DNA of 39,930 nt, from contig JAICPP010000001.1 in assembly GCA_025929805.1 (NCBI GenBank), positions 1-39,930 on the forward strand. The letters run 5' to 3'. Position 1 is the first letter of the stretch; each line of letters opens with the position of its first letter. Positions 1 through 7,471 of this stretch are shown piece by piece. The stretch comes from Gemmatimonadales bacterium. GTDB lineage: Bacteria > Gemmatimonadota > Gemmatimonadetes > Gemmatimonadales > GWC2-71-9. The position numbers and the translations under genes are program-made. The notes under the pieces are model-generated. The model worked only from the letters and a program-made list of their open reading frames with translations. It did no database searches and was not told the origin of the DNA.

Positions 1-472
1 ATTCGACCGGGATCACCGTGGCGCCCAACAGCTGCATGCGGTACACGTTCAGCCGCTGCCGCTCCATGTCTTCCGCCCCCATGTACACCACGCACTCGAG
101 GTTGAAGCGAGCGCAGACGGTGGCGGTGGCAACTCCGTGCTGGCCAGCACCCGTTTCGGCGATGATCCGGCGTTTCCCCATTCGTGCGGCCAGGAGAGCC
201 TGGCCCACCGTATTGTTGATCTTGTGGGCCCCGGTATGGTTGAGGTCTTCCCGCTTGAGCACCACACGGGCACCAACACTTTGGCCAAACCGCGGCGCTT
301 CCGTGAGAGGGGATGGTCGGCCCACGAACTCGCTCAGCAGTTGCTCGAGCTCGGCCCAAAAGGCGGGATCGGAGCGAGCGGCATCGTAGACTGCGGTCAG
401 CTCGTCCAGCGCGGCGACGAGAGTCTCCGGCACATATCGACCACCGTAAGGACCAAATCGGCCGGACACCAC
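1..472 (-). CDS. trpB: Tryptophan synthase beta chain, N-terminal part (partial)
   Basis: TrpB condenses indole with serine in the last step of tryptophan synthesis, as the PLP-bearing half of the TrpA/TrpB complex. About 157 residues are present; the C-terminal part lies beyond the window edge. Visible hallmarks are the N-terminal GRFGPYGGRYVPETL stretch, the PLP-lysine motif HTGAHKINN (Lys about 84 from the GTG start) and the ETGAGQHGVATA loop. The start is uncertain. A GTG at 472 lies just after the trpF stop with no good ribosome site. A TTG at 499 inside trpF has GGAGG six bases upstream. It is the last of the trpC-trpF-trpB run seen here. Family call is certain; start is not. Confidence 0.95.
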   Translation of the reverse strand, partial: MVSGRFGPYGGRYVPETLVAALDELTAVYDAARSDPAFWAELEQLLSEFVGRPSPLTEAPRFGQSVGARVVLKREDLNHTGAHKINNTVGQALLAARMGKRRIIAETGAGQHGVATATVCARFNLECVVYMGAEDMERQRLNVYRMQLLGATVIPVE

Positions 473-476
473 CTGC

Positions 477-1121
477 TCAGGTGCTTGGGCTATGAGCAAA
501 GACGGCCTCCACAAAACGCAGAATCTTGTTGTGGTCCTTGACGCCAGGCCCGCGTTCGACACCTGAGCTCACGTCCACGATGTCGGGTCGGACGTAGGCC
601 AGGGCCTCGGCGACGGTATCGGGGGTGAGCCCACCGGCGAGGGCCATTGGGTGGCCCGCCAGGCGCCCTCGGGCCTCCCGCGCGACCGCGAGCTCGAGGG
701 GTACTCCGGTCCCGCCGGGGGCTCCAGCGATCTTCGGCTCGACCAACACCGCATGGGACTCGGGGACGGCGGGAGCCAACGCGTCCAGATCGGACGGCGC
801 CGCGATTCGCACGACCCGCCAGACCAGGAGTCCGGCGGCGCGTAGCCGCTCCGCATCCGATTGCGTGTAGGGGCCATGCAGCTGCGCCCCCCTAAGCCCC
901 GCTAAGTCAGTGGTCTGGAGGATCGCGTCGACCGATTGTTCCGCGAACACCCCCAGAACTGGAACACCGCCGCCAGCAGCGGCTATTTCGCGGGCATGGT
1001 GCTGAGTGACCGTTCTGGGTCCCCCAGCAAAAACGACGCCCAGATAGGAGGCACCGGCCTCCGCGGCCTTGATCGCGTCGTCGGTACGCATCAGGCCACA
1101 GATCTTGACCTTAGCGGGCAT
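477..1121 (-). CDS. trpF: Phosphoribosylanthranilate isomerase
   Basis: TrpF performs the Amadori rearrangement of phosphoribosylanthranilate to CdRP in tryptophan synthesis. The 214 residues match the usual length of this single-domain TIM barrel. The KICGL motif near the N-terminus carries the catalytic base Cys8, and the phosphate-binding end DVSSGVERGPGVKDHNKI is present. The family's general acid Asp, normally just before the GGTG motif, appears here as Glu128 in the stretch VLVEPKIAGAPGGTG. That is conservative but unusual. The ATG start overlaps the end of trpC by 11 bases, so translation is probably coupled. trpB follows at once. Confidence 0.95.
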   Translation of the reverse strand: MPAKVKICGLMRTDDAIKAAEAGASYLGVVFAGGPRTVTQHHAREIAAAGGGVPVLGVFAEQSVDAILQTTDLAGLRGAQLHGPYTQSDAERLRAAGLLVWRVVRIAAPSDLDALAPAVPESHAVLVEPKIAGAPGGTGVPLELAVAREARGRLAGHPMALAGGLTPDTVAEALAYVRPDIVDVSSGVERGPGVKDHNKILRFVEAVFAHSPST

Positions 1122-1935
1122 GGCGCTGGACCGTGGAAAGCTCGCGCAAGAGCACCCCGGGCGATGTGGCCGATGAGAGCGCGGTTCCGATCAGAACTGC
1201 GTCCGCACCGGCCTGTGCCGCCTCGAGTACGTCGCTTTGCCCGAGAAGCCCACTTTCCGCCACAGCGACTCGGTCATTCGGAATTTGGGCGATCAGCCTC
1301 CAGGCGGTCCCCGTGTCGACTCTGAAGGTGTCGAGATCCCGGCTGTTGACGCCGATCAACTCCGCGCCGGCTTCAAGGGCAGAGTCGAGCTCTCTGGCTG
1401 TGTGTACTTCAACCAGCGCATCGAGGCCCAGCTCGGCGGCGTATCGAATCAGCGTGGCGAGCTGTGGCCGCCCCAACGCGCGCACGATAAGGAGTACGGC
1501 TGCGGCGCCTGCAGCCCGGGCCTCGAGAATCTGGACTTCATCCAGGATGAAGTCCTTGCGAAGCACCGGCAGGGCACATTGCTCGGCCGCGGCCTTGAGG
1601 TCTCGCAGCGAGCCTCCGAAATAGGGACCATCGGTGAGAACCGAAATAGCAGACGCTCCGCTTGCGGCGTAGAGCGCGGCCCGTTCCCCCGGATCCAGTT
1701 CTTCGCAAATCGATCCTAGCGAAGGGGAGCGCCGCTTAATCTCCGCGATCACGGCGACGCTGCTTCTTCGGAGCGCTGCCCGGAATGAAGGTCGCGCCAC
1801 CCGGCTGGACCGGATGTCCCGCTCCAGAGTGGCCCGGCGGCCCTGGAGGACCGGCAGAGTCTGGCGGGTAGAGGCGAGAATGTCCTCGAGCCGAACTGGC
1901 ATCTTGCCCTTCGGCCGGTCTTCGGGTAGCTTCAT
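1111..1935 (-). CDS. trpC: Indole-3-glycerol phosphate synthase
   Basis: TrpC closes the indole ring, converting CdRP to indole-3-glycerol phosphate. The 274-residue TIM barrel shows the catalytic IAEIKRRSPS motif (residues 63-72), LRKDFI (125-130), a GVNSRDL strand (GINNRDL in most homologues) and the terminal AESG phosphate loop. The ATG at 1935 gives an 11-residue charged extension. An internal ATG at 1902, preceded by AAGGG, would start the protein at MPVRLEDIL and is a real alternative. It is the first gene of trpC-trpF-trpB and is divergent from lexA, with only 44 bases between the start codons. Confidence 0.95.
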   Translation of the reverse strand: MKLPEDRPKGKMPVRLEDILASTRQTLPVLQGRRATLERDIRSSRVARPSFRAALRRSSVAVIAEIKRRSPSLGSICEELDPGERAALYAASGASAISVLTDGPYFGGSLRDLKAAAEQCALPVLRKDFILDEVQILEARAAGAAAVLLIVRALGRPQLATLIRYAAELGLDALVEVHTARELDSALEAGAELIGVNSRDLDTFRVDTGTAWRLIAQIPNDRVAVAESGLLGQSDVLEAAQAGADAVLIGTALSSATSPGVLLRELSTVQRHAR

Positions 1936-1979
1936 TCGGGCTCTATTCGGTCGTCACGTCGATCTAGGAGGAGATCCGG

Positions 1980-2588
1980 ATGCCGCTGACCAAGCGCCAG
2001 AGTGAAATCCTGAGCTACCTGCAAACCCACATCCATGGGCAGGGGTATGCACCCAGCTTTGAAGAGATTGCCGAGCAGTTCGGCTTTCAGTCTCTGGCCA
2101 CCGTCCACGAGCACCTCACCAACCTCGAGCGCAAAGGCTACATTCGGCGCTCCTATAACGAGAGCCGGTCAATCGAGGTCTTGCCTCCCCGGGGCACTTC
2201 GGCCGCCAGCGAGATCCCCCTGCTGGGCAAAGTTGCGGCCGGAACCCCGATCGAGTCATTGATGCATGAAGAGACCATCGCAGTGCCCGACCAGATGCTT
2301 CCCCGCCGCGGCCCCAACTACGCGCTCAAAGTTCAGGGCACGTCGATGATCGACGAGCACATCGTCGACGGAGACATCGTCGTGGTGCATGGCAAGCAGA
2401 CCGCCGAGAACGGCGAGATGGTCATCGCTCTGGTCAACGGCAGCGAAGCCACCGTCAAGAAATTCTACCGCGAGCCGGGCGGCTGGATTCGACTCCAGCC
2501 TGCTAATGCCACCATGCAGCCCATGCGCTTTCAGGAGCGTGACGTGCTGATCCAGGGGGTGGTGGTCGGCGTCATTCGCAAGTATTGA
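1980..2588 (+). CDS. lexA: LexA repressor, SOS regulator
   Basis: LexA represses DNA-damage genes and cleaves itself when RecA filaments form. Its 202 residues comprise an N-terminal winged helix-turn-helix (about 1-65, with the typical PSFEEIAEQFGF and TVHEHLTNLERKGYI helices) and a C-terminal S24 peptidase domain. The cleavage site is Ala87-Gly88 in KVAAGTP. The catalytic pair is Ser122 (GTSMID) and Lys160 (EATVKK), so it should be autocleavable. AGGAGG at 1966-1971 fixes the ATG. It is divergent from trpC and convergent with trpD. An inverted repeat begins 5 bases after its stop. Confidence 0.97.
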   Translation: MPLTKRQSEILSYLQTHIHGQGYAPSFEEIAEQFGFQSLATVHEHLTNLERKGYIRRSYNESRSIEVLPPRGTSAASEIPLLGKVAAGTPIESLMHEETIAVPDQMLPRRGPNYALKVQGTSMIDEHIVDGDIVVVHGKQTAENGEMVIALVNGSEATVKKFYREPGGWIRLQPANATMQPMRFQERDVLIQGVVVGVIRKY

Positions 2589-2592
2589 GAAC

Positions 2593-2666
2593 GTAAAGGG
2601 TAAAGAGTAAACGGTGAACCGGTCTCTCGGAGAAGGTCGGTTTACTGTTAACCGTTAACTGTTCAC
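2593..2666. repeat. Inverted repeat of degenerate heptads between lexA and trpD
   Basis: The left arm (2593-2620) and right arm (2639-2666) are each exactly four 7-base units of the form GTnAANN. Reading the right arm on the minus strand, positions 1, 2, 4 and 5 of every unit are constant (G,T,A,A). All mismatches between arms fall at unit positions 3, 6 and 7. The arms pair imperfectly (19 of 28) around an 18-base centre that contains a short TCTCGGAGA palindrome. The right arm overlaps the trpD stop and encodes its last few residues. It lies between convergent genes and could act as a two-way terminator. Confidence 0.8.
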
Positions 2667-3701
2667 GCTTTTTCGAGCTGGTGCCGCAGCCCTCACCCGA
2701 GTCAACACTGCTGCGGACAGCCCCGAGTTCAGTGACTCTTGCGCCCGTTCCACTGCTTCCTTGAACGACCATCCATTTCCCGAGACGTAGAGAGCAGCGG
2801 CGGCGTTGAGCAACGCGGCGCAGCGGATGGCGGCGTTGCCCTGCCCCGTCAATAACTCTTCGATCATTGCCGCATTCTGAGCCGGCTCACCACCCGCAAG
2901 TCCGTCCAGGTCGTCGCATTCCAAACCATAGTGAGCCGGGTTGAGCTCCCAGGTCCGGGCGTGGCCTTCGGCTACTTCCCACACGTAAGTACATCCTGCC
3001 GGACTGACCTCATCCATGCCCACGGCAGCGTGGAGCACCAGCGCATGCCGGGCACCGAGTCCCCTGAGCGCCTGGGCTACGAGCGGAGCGCGGGTGGCGT
3101 CGGATACTCCAATGACTTGACGGGTCACGCCGGCGGGGTTCACCAAGGGGCCGAGCAAGTTCATGATCGTGGCTACACCCAGTTCCTTCCGCACTGCGGC
3201 AAGGTGCCGCATGGCGGGGTGATAGTGAGGGGCAAACAGAAAAACAAAGCCGCAGGATTGCAGGATAGGAGCAGCGGCCTCCGGCCCTATGCCGACATCG
3301 ACGCCCAGGGCCTCAAGCACGTCGGCCGACCCGCACATCGAGGTGTAGCTCCGGTTCCCATGCTTCGCCACCGGTACGCCCGCTCCAGCCACAATGAAGG
3401 CCGCGGCAGTCGACAGATTGACCGTGCCCACCCGACCCCCACCGGTGCCACAGGTGTCGACCAGAGCATCGGGAGAGTGGGCCGCCAGGCGAACCATGGC
3501 AGAGCGCAGCGCCTGTGCGGCCCCAGCGATTTCCTCCGGAGTCTCCCCTCTTGCCCGCAACCCCATGAGCAGAGCACCAGCCTGAGCGGTCGTGGCGGCG
3601 CCGCGCATGATGACGTCAAAAGCGGCCGCGGCTTCCGCCTGGCTGAGGGGCCTGCCCTGCGCGATCTGGAGTAGCGCTGACCGGAGTTCCGCGTCTTCCA
3701 T
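2655..3701 (-). CDS. trpD: Anthranilate phosphoribosyltransferase
   Basis: TrpD joins anthranilate to PRPP, the second committed step of tryptophan synthesis. It has 348 residues, normal for the family: an N-terminal helical domain, then the glycine-rich CGTGGGRVGTVNLSTAAA segment (84-101), KHGNRSYTSMCGSADVLEALG, and the LLGPLVNPA motif. It stands apart from trpC-F-B, on the same strand but beyond lexA, so it is probably transcribed separately from its own strong promoter at 3749-3778. Its last residues (SVNS) are encoded by the right arm of the heptad inverted repeat, which suggests the repeat altered the gene's end. Confidence 0.96.
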   Translation of the reverse strand: MEDAELRSALLQIAQGRPLSQAEAAAAFDVIMRGAATTAQAGALLMGLRARGETPEEIAGAAQALRSAMVRLAAHSPDALVDTCGTGGGRVGTVNLSTAAAFIVAGAGVPVAKHGNRSYTSMCGSADVLEALGVDVGIGPEAAAPILQSCGFVFLFAPHYHPAMRHLAAVRKELGVATIMNLLGPLVNPAGVTRQVIGVSDATRAPLVAQALRGLGARHALVLHAAVGMDEVSPAGCTYVWEVAEGHARTWELNPAHYGLECDDLDGLAGGEPAQNAAMIEELLTGQGNAAIRCAALLNAAAALYVSGNGWSFKEAVERAQESLNSGLSAAVLTRVRAAAPARKSVNS

Positions 3702-3748
3702 TCTGAGCAGCCGAGAGGTATGCCAACAGGGGTGACGGTAGGCTCAAA

Positions 3749-3778
3749 ATTGTACCCGGCGAGGGCGCCTTTTGTCAA
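3749..3778 (-). promoter_or_regulatory. Sigma-70-type promoter of trpD
   Basis: On the minus strand TTGACA (3778-3773) is followed after 18 bases by TACAAT (3754-3749). The -35 box matches the consensus fully and the -10 box matches 5 of 6. This predicts a transcript starting about 40 bases before the trpD ATG. The -35 box is inside a palindrome at 3772-3787. Confidence 0.65.
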
Positions 3779-3787
3779 TTCTGACAA
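3772..3787. promoter_or_regulatory. Palindrome between trpD and truA promoters, possible operator
   Basis: TTGTCAATTCTGACAA is a perfect 6-4-6 palindrome. It covers the trpD -35 box and ends 14 bases before the predicted truA -35 box, a position where a dimeric regulator could block trpD transcription. The binding protein is unknown. Part of the symmetry could be chance, because the -35 consensus itself is included. Confidence 0.35.
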
Positions 3788-3800
3788 GCAGTTGCGCCGC

Positions 3801-3829
3801 TTGCTCGGGGTGTGGTGCCGGGCTAGATT
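3801..3829 (+). promoter_or_regulatory. Predicted leaderless promoter of truA
   Basis: TTGCTC (3801-3806), a 17-base spacer and TAGATT (3824-3829) precede the GTG start at 3836 by only 6 bases. The transcript would begin at or next to the start codon. No ribosome-binding sequence is present upstream of that GTG. Confidence 0.45.
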
Positions 3830-3835
3830 CCGCCG

Positions 3836-4636
3836 GTGAGCCGGACCTTCCTCGCCACGCTACACTATGACGGCACCGGCTTTGTGGGGTGGCAACGTCA
3901 GGCGGCTGGCCGCTCGGTACAATCCGAGTTCGAGCGGGTTCTTCACCGCATCTTTGGTCATAGAACTGTCGCCCATGCCGCGGGCCGGACCGATGCGGGC
4001 GTCCATGCGGTGGGCCAGGCTGTCAGCTTCAGCGCCCCGGCAAGCTGGACGTTCCACACCCTTCGTCGTGCCCTCAACGCGCTCCTTCCTCGCGACTGCT
4101 GGGTCGAGTCCGTGCATCCGATGCAACCCGGTTTCCATGCCCGGAAATCCGCTCTGACACGCCGCTATCGTTACGACATCGGGCTGGACGACGCGGCGGC
4201 CTCCCCCTTTCGCCGCGGCTTCGAATGGGCGCTTGGCCGCCCACTCGACCTGGATGTGCTTCGAGCCTCGGCTCACCTGCTTGGCGGGGAACACGACTTC
4301 CGCGCCTTTGCAGCCAAGGGTGACAAGCCGCATTACCGTTGCCGCCTCTCTCTGGCCGAATGGAGAGCCCGGCCAGAGGGGCGCGGAGTGAGCTTCCACG
4401 TGGAGGCCGATCGTTTTCTTCACCACATGGTCCGCATGTTGGTCGGCACCATGGTGGAGGTAGGACTGGGCCGGCGCCCGGTGGAGGATATCTGGACCCT
4501 GCTTCAGCGCACGGACAACGCGGCCACCAGCCCGCCGGCGCCGGCACACGGGCTCTATCTCGTGGCGGTCACCTACCCTCCGGACCTTTTCGACCGATCA
4601 GTGGGAGATACGCGTGCGACTGCCGCGCTGGGATAA
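3836..4636 (+). CDS. truA: tRNA pseudouridine(38-40) synthase
   Basis: TruA converts uridines 38-40 of the tRNA anticodon arm to pseudouridine. The 266 residues carry the family motif AAGRTDAGVHA with catalytic Asp53. The N-terminal LHYDGTGFVGWQRQ and the C-terminal FLHHMVRMLVGTMVEVG segments are also typical. The start is a GTG with no ribosome site and with a promoter -10 box 6 bases before it, which suggests a leaderless message. The 3' end overlaps the downstream protease gene by 23 bases. Confidence 0.96.
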   Translation: MSRTFLATLHYDGTGFVGWQRQAAGRSVQSEFERVLHRIFGHRTVAHAAGRTDAGVHAVGQAVSFSAPASWTFHTLRRALNALLPRDCWVESVHPMQPGFHARKSALTRRYRYDIGLDDAAASPFRRGFEWALGRPLDLDVLRASAHLLGGEHDFRAFAAKGDKPHYRCRLSLAEWRARPEGRGVSFHVEADRFLHHMVRMLVGTMVEVGLGRRPVEDIWTLLQRTDNAATSPPAPAHGLYLVAVTYPPDLFDRSVGDTRATAALG

Positions 4637-6035
4637 CTTCGTATGCCTGGGGCTCCTGCTCGGGGGGCTCGGCTGCCGGGATGCACCGGAGCCACGGCTA
4701 AGCGTTGCTTCCGCCGGTGCTCAGGCTCCGGCCCGGGTCGCCCAGGTCCAGACTGCTATCGACGCCTCGCGTCGGACCGCGCTGGTGGCGGCTGCCGATC
4801 GGGTCTCCCCCGCGGTAGTCTCCATCAACGTGAGCTCCCGCCAGCGGGTGACCCCGCGCTCGCCCTGGGACTTCTTCTTCGTTCCCGAGGGAGCCCGATT
4901 GGTCCAGGGATATGGGACCGGATTCATCGTCCGCTCCAATGGGATCATTATCACCAACCAGCATGTCGTCGCGAACGCCGAGCGGGTAGTGGTGACCCTT
5001 CGTGACGGGAGTGACTTGAACGCGACGGTGCTGGGGGAGGACCCAATCACCGATATAGCGGTGCTGCGGGTCAAGAAGGAGAGTTTGCCGACCGTGACCC
5101 TGGGCCGCAGCACCGACCTCATGATCGGAGAATGGGTGGTCGCCCTGGGAAATCCTTACGCCTACCTCCTGGGCAATGCGGAGCCCACCGTTACCGTTGG
5201 CGTGGTGAGCGCCACGGAACGGAACATACTCCCGGGCGGTGACCAGACGGGATTGTACCTCGACATGATCCAAACCGACGCCGCCATCAATCCGGGCAAC
5301 TCCGGCGGGCCGCTCACCAACGCGCTGGGTGAGGTGGTCGGGGTCAACTCGTCCATCTTCAGCAGCAGCGGCGGATCCGTCGGGCTCGGTTTTGCCATAC
5401 CCATCGAGCGCGCCGTTCGGGTGGCGGACGAGATCATCAAGAACGGCACTGTGAGACGTGCCTGGGTTGGTCTCGAGGTCGAGGGAGCACGAGCGATGCG
5501 CGACTGGAAGAGCCAGGGCGGCGTGGTTCTCTCCAACGTGGCGCCCGGAGGTCCGGCTGCCAAGGCGGGACTCCGCCCGGGCGATGTCCTGCTCGAAGCG
5601 AACGGCCGCCAGCTGCGGAACTATCTCGACTGGGAGGCGGTAAAACTGGATCTCCACGTGGGCGACGCCGTGGAGATGGTTGTGCGGGCCGGCAACACCA
5701 CCGCACGCCGGCGGGTGGTCACCGGAGATCTGCCGACCGTCACTGCCGAGAAAATCACGGTTCTCGAGGATCTCCAACTGATCAACGTGACGCCTGCCAT
5801 TCAGGCAGAGCGCGGTATCCGGAGCGAGCGTGGCGCGCTGATATTCCGCATCTCACCTGAGGTAAGTCGCGCCACCGGGTTGCAGCCGGGCGATGTTATT
5901 CTGGCTATCAACCGCTCTCCGGTGCGCAACGCTTCGGAGGTCGCCAATCTCCTGAACGTGCGACCAGGACAGGTCATCCGCATCTACGTCGAGCGCGAAG
6001 GTCAAATCACCTTCACGGATCTGGTGTTCCGATGA
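4614..6035 (+). CDS. HtrA/Do-family serine protease with two PDZ domains
   Basis: This is an envelope quality-control protease of the DegP/DegQ/DegS type, 473 residues long. A hydrophobic N-terminal segment (about 8-21, ending LGGLGC) is a signal peptide or anchor; its cysteine makes a lipoprotein possible, though the lipobox is weak. The chymotrypsin-like domain holds the triad His117 (TNQHVV), Asp147 (DPITDIAVLRV) and Ser230 (INPGNSGGPL). Two PDZ domains follow, at roughly 280-370 and 385-470. GTG start with GGGAG upstream, inside the end of truA. The stop overlaps purB by 4 bases (ATGA). Which Deg subtype it is cannot be told. Confidence 0.93.
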   Translation: MRLPRWDNFVCLGLLLGGLGCRDAPEPRLSVASAGAQAPARVAQVQTAIDASRRTALVAAADRVSPAVVSINVSSRQRVTPRSPWDFFFVPEGARLVQGYGTGFIVRSNGIIITNQHVVANAERVVVTLRDGSDLNATVLGEDPITDIAVLRVKKESLPTVTLGRSTDLMIGEWVVALGNPYAYLLGNAEPTVTVGVVSATERNILPGGDQTGLYLDMIQTDAAINPGNSGGPLTNALGEVVGVNSSIFSSSGGSVGLGFAIPIERAVRVADEIIKNGTVRRAWVGLEVEGARAMRDWKSQGGVVLSNVAPGGPAAKAGLRPGDVLLEANGRQLRNYLDWEAVKLDLHVGDAVEMVVRAGNTTARRRVVTGDLPTVTAEKITVLEDLQLINVTPAIQAERGIRSERGALIFRISPEVSRATGLQPGDVILAINRSPVRNASEVANLLNVRPGQVIRIYVEREGQITFTDLVFR

Positions 6036-7471
6036 GCGATGACCGCTGGCGGTCCCCGCTGGGAACCCGGTACTCGTCGCCGGCCATGCAGACACTCTGG
6101 GGTGAGCCCCGCCGCATCAGCCTTTGGCGCCGGCTGTGGCTGGCTCTCGCCGAAGCCGAGCGGGAGCTGGGGCTCGATATACCCGAGCGGGCCTTGACCG
6201 AGATGCGGGCACACCTGGATGACGCCGATCTCGCGGCTGCCGCTCGCTATGAGCGGCGCTTCCGGCACGACGTGATGGCACACATTTACGCCTTTGCCGA
6301 CCAGGCACCGGCAGCTCGGGCCTATCTCCATCTGGGCGCCACGAGTGCATTCGTCACCGACAACGCCGACCTCGTGATCATGCGGGATGCGCTGCGGCTT
6401 CTCCTGGGCCGCCTGATCGCAGTCCTGGCGGCACTGGAACGCTTCGCTACCCGGTACGCTCAGCTCCCCTGTCTGGCATATACCCATTATCAGCCGGCGC
6501 AGCTCACCACCGTGGGCAAGCGGGCGGCGCTCTGGATGCAGGACTTCGCGTTGGATGTCGAAGCGGTCGCTCACCGGGTCGGGATCATGCGGCTGCGGGG
6601 CTGTAAAGGCACCACCGGCACTCAAGCCTCGTTTCTCGAACTCTTCGGCGGCGACCACGAGAAGGTTCGGGAGCTCGATCGACGCGTGGCGGCCAAGCTC
6701 GGCTTTCAGGAGACCTTCCCTGTCACCGGGCAGACTTACACTCGGAAGGTCGACAGCGGTGTCATGGATACCCTCAGCGGCATAGCCCAGTCCGCTTCCA
6801 AGCTGGCAGGCGACCTACGCCTGCTTCAGCACGAGGATGAGCTGCTCGAGCCATTCGAGTCGGAACAGGTGGGCTCCAGCGCCATGGCGTACAAACGCAA
6901 CCCCATGCGTGCCGAGCGCATCAGCGGGCTCGCCCGCTATGTGATCTCATTGCCCGCCAATACAGCCAACACCGCCGCGAGCCAGTGGCTCGAGCGGAGT
7001 CTCGACGACAGCGCTAACCGCCGGCTCACGCTGCCGGAGGGCTTTCTTGCGACCGACGCGATTCTGGTGCTTGCCACCAACATTGCCGCAGGACTGGAGG
7101 TGCGGGAGGATGTGATCCGCCGACACGTAGCGGATCAGATGCCGTTCATGGCAACCGAACGCTGGTTGATGCTGGGAGTTGCCGCGGGCGGCGACCGCCA
7201 GGCGCTGCATGAGGTGATCCGGCGCCACAGCCTGGCCGTGGCCGATGCCGTGAGCCGGGGAGAATCCAACGAGCTCCTCACCCGGTTGGCAAGCGACCCT
7301 GGATTCCGCGGCGTACCCCTGGCCAGACTGCAAGCAGAGCTGGATCCGGTCAACTACACCGGACGCGCGGCCCAGCAGGTATCGGAGTTCATCGAGGAGT
7401 ACCTGCGGCCGCTGCTTCACCGTGCCCTGCCGTTGGCGGCGGAGGCAGAAGCCGCGGAGGTCGTGGTTTGA
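6032..7471 (+). CDS. purB: Adenylosuccinate lyase
   Basis: PurB acts twice in purine synthesis, releasing fumarate from SAICAR and from adenylosuccinate. The 479 residues show the fumarase/aspartase superfamily fold, with HLGATSAFVTDNADL near the N-terminus, the CKGTTGTQASF segment, and the signature loop GSSAMAYKRNPMRAERI carrying catalytic Ser283. Length is normal for the larger bacterial type. The ATG overlaps the protease stop as ATGA and its own stop overlaps the TTG of purC, so this is the first purine gene of a coupled cluster. Confidence 0.96.
   Translation: MSDDRWRSPLGTRYSSPAMQTLWGEPRRISLWRRLWLALAEAERELGLDIPERALTEMRAHLDDADLAAAARYERRFRHDVMAHIYAFADQAPAARAYLHLGATSAFVTDNADLVIMRDALRLLLGRLIAVLAALERFATRYAQLPCLAYTHYQPAQLTTVGKRAALWMQDFALDVEAVAHRVGIMRLRGCKGTTGTQASFLELFGGDHEKVRELDRRVAAKLGFQETFPVTGQTYTRKVDSGVMDTLSGIAQSASKLAGDLRLLQHEDELLEPFESEQVGSSAMAYKRNPMRAERISGLARYVISLPANTANTAASQWLERSLDDSANRRLTLPEGFLATDAILVLATNIAAGLEVREDVIRRHVADQMPFMATERWLMLGVAAGGDRQALHEVIRRHSLAVADAVSRGESNELLTRLASDPGFRGVPLARLQAELDPVNYTGRAAQQVSEFIEEYLRPLLHRALPLAAEAEAAEVVV

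Noticed and set aside
1904..1932. Possible lexA promoter (TTGCCC-N17-TAGCTT)
   Set aside because: Only 4 of 6 and 3 of 6 consensus matches within the trpC coding region; too weak to call.
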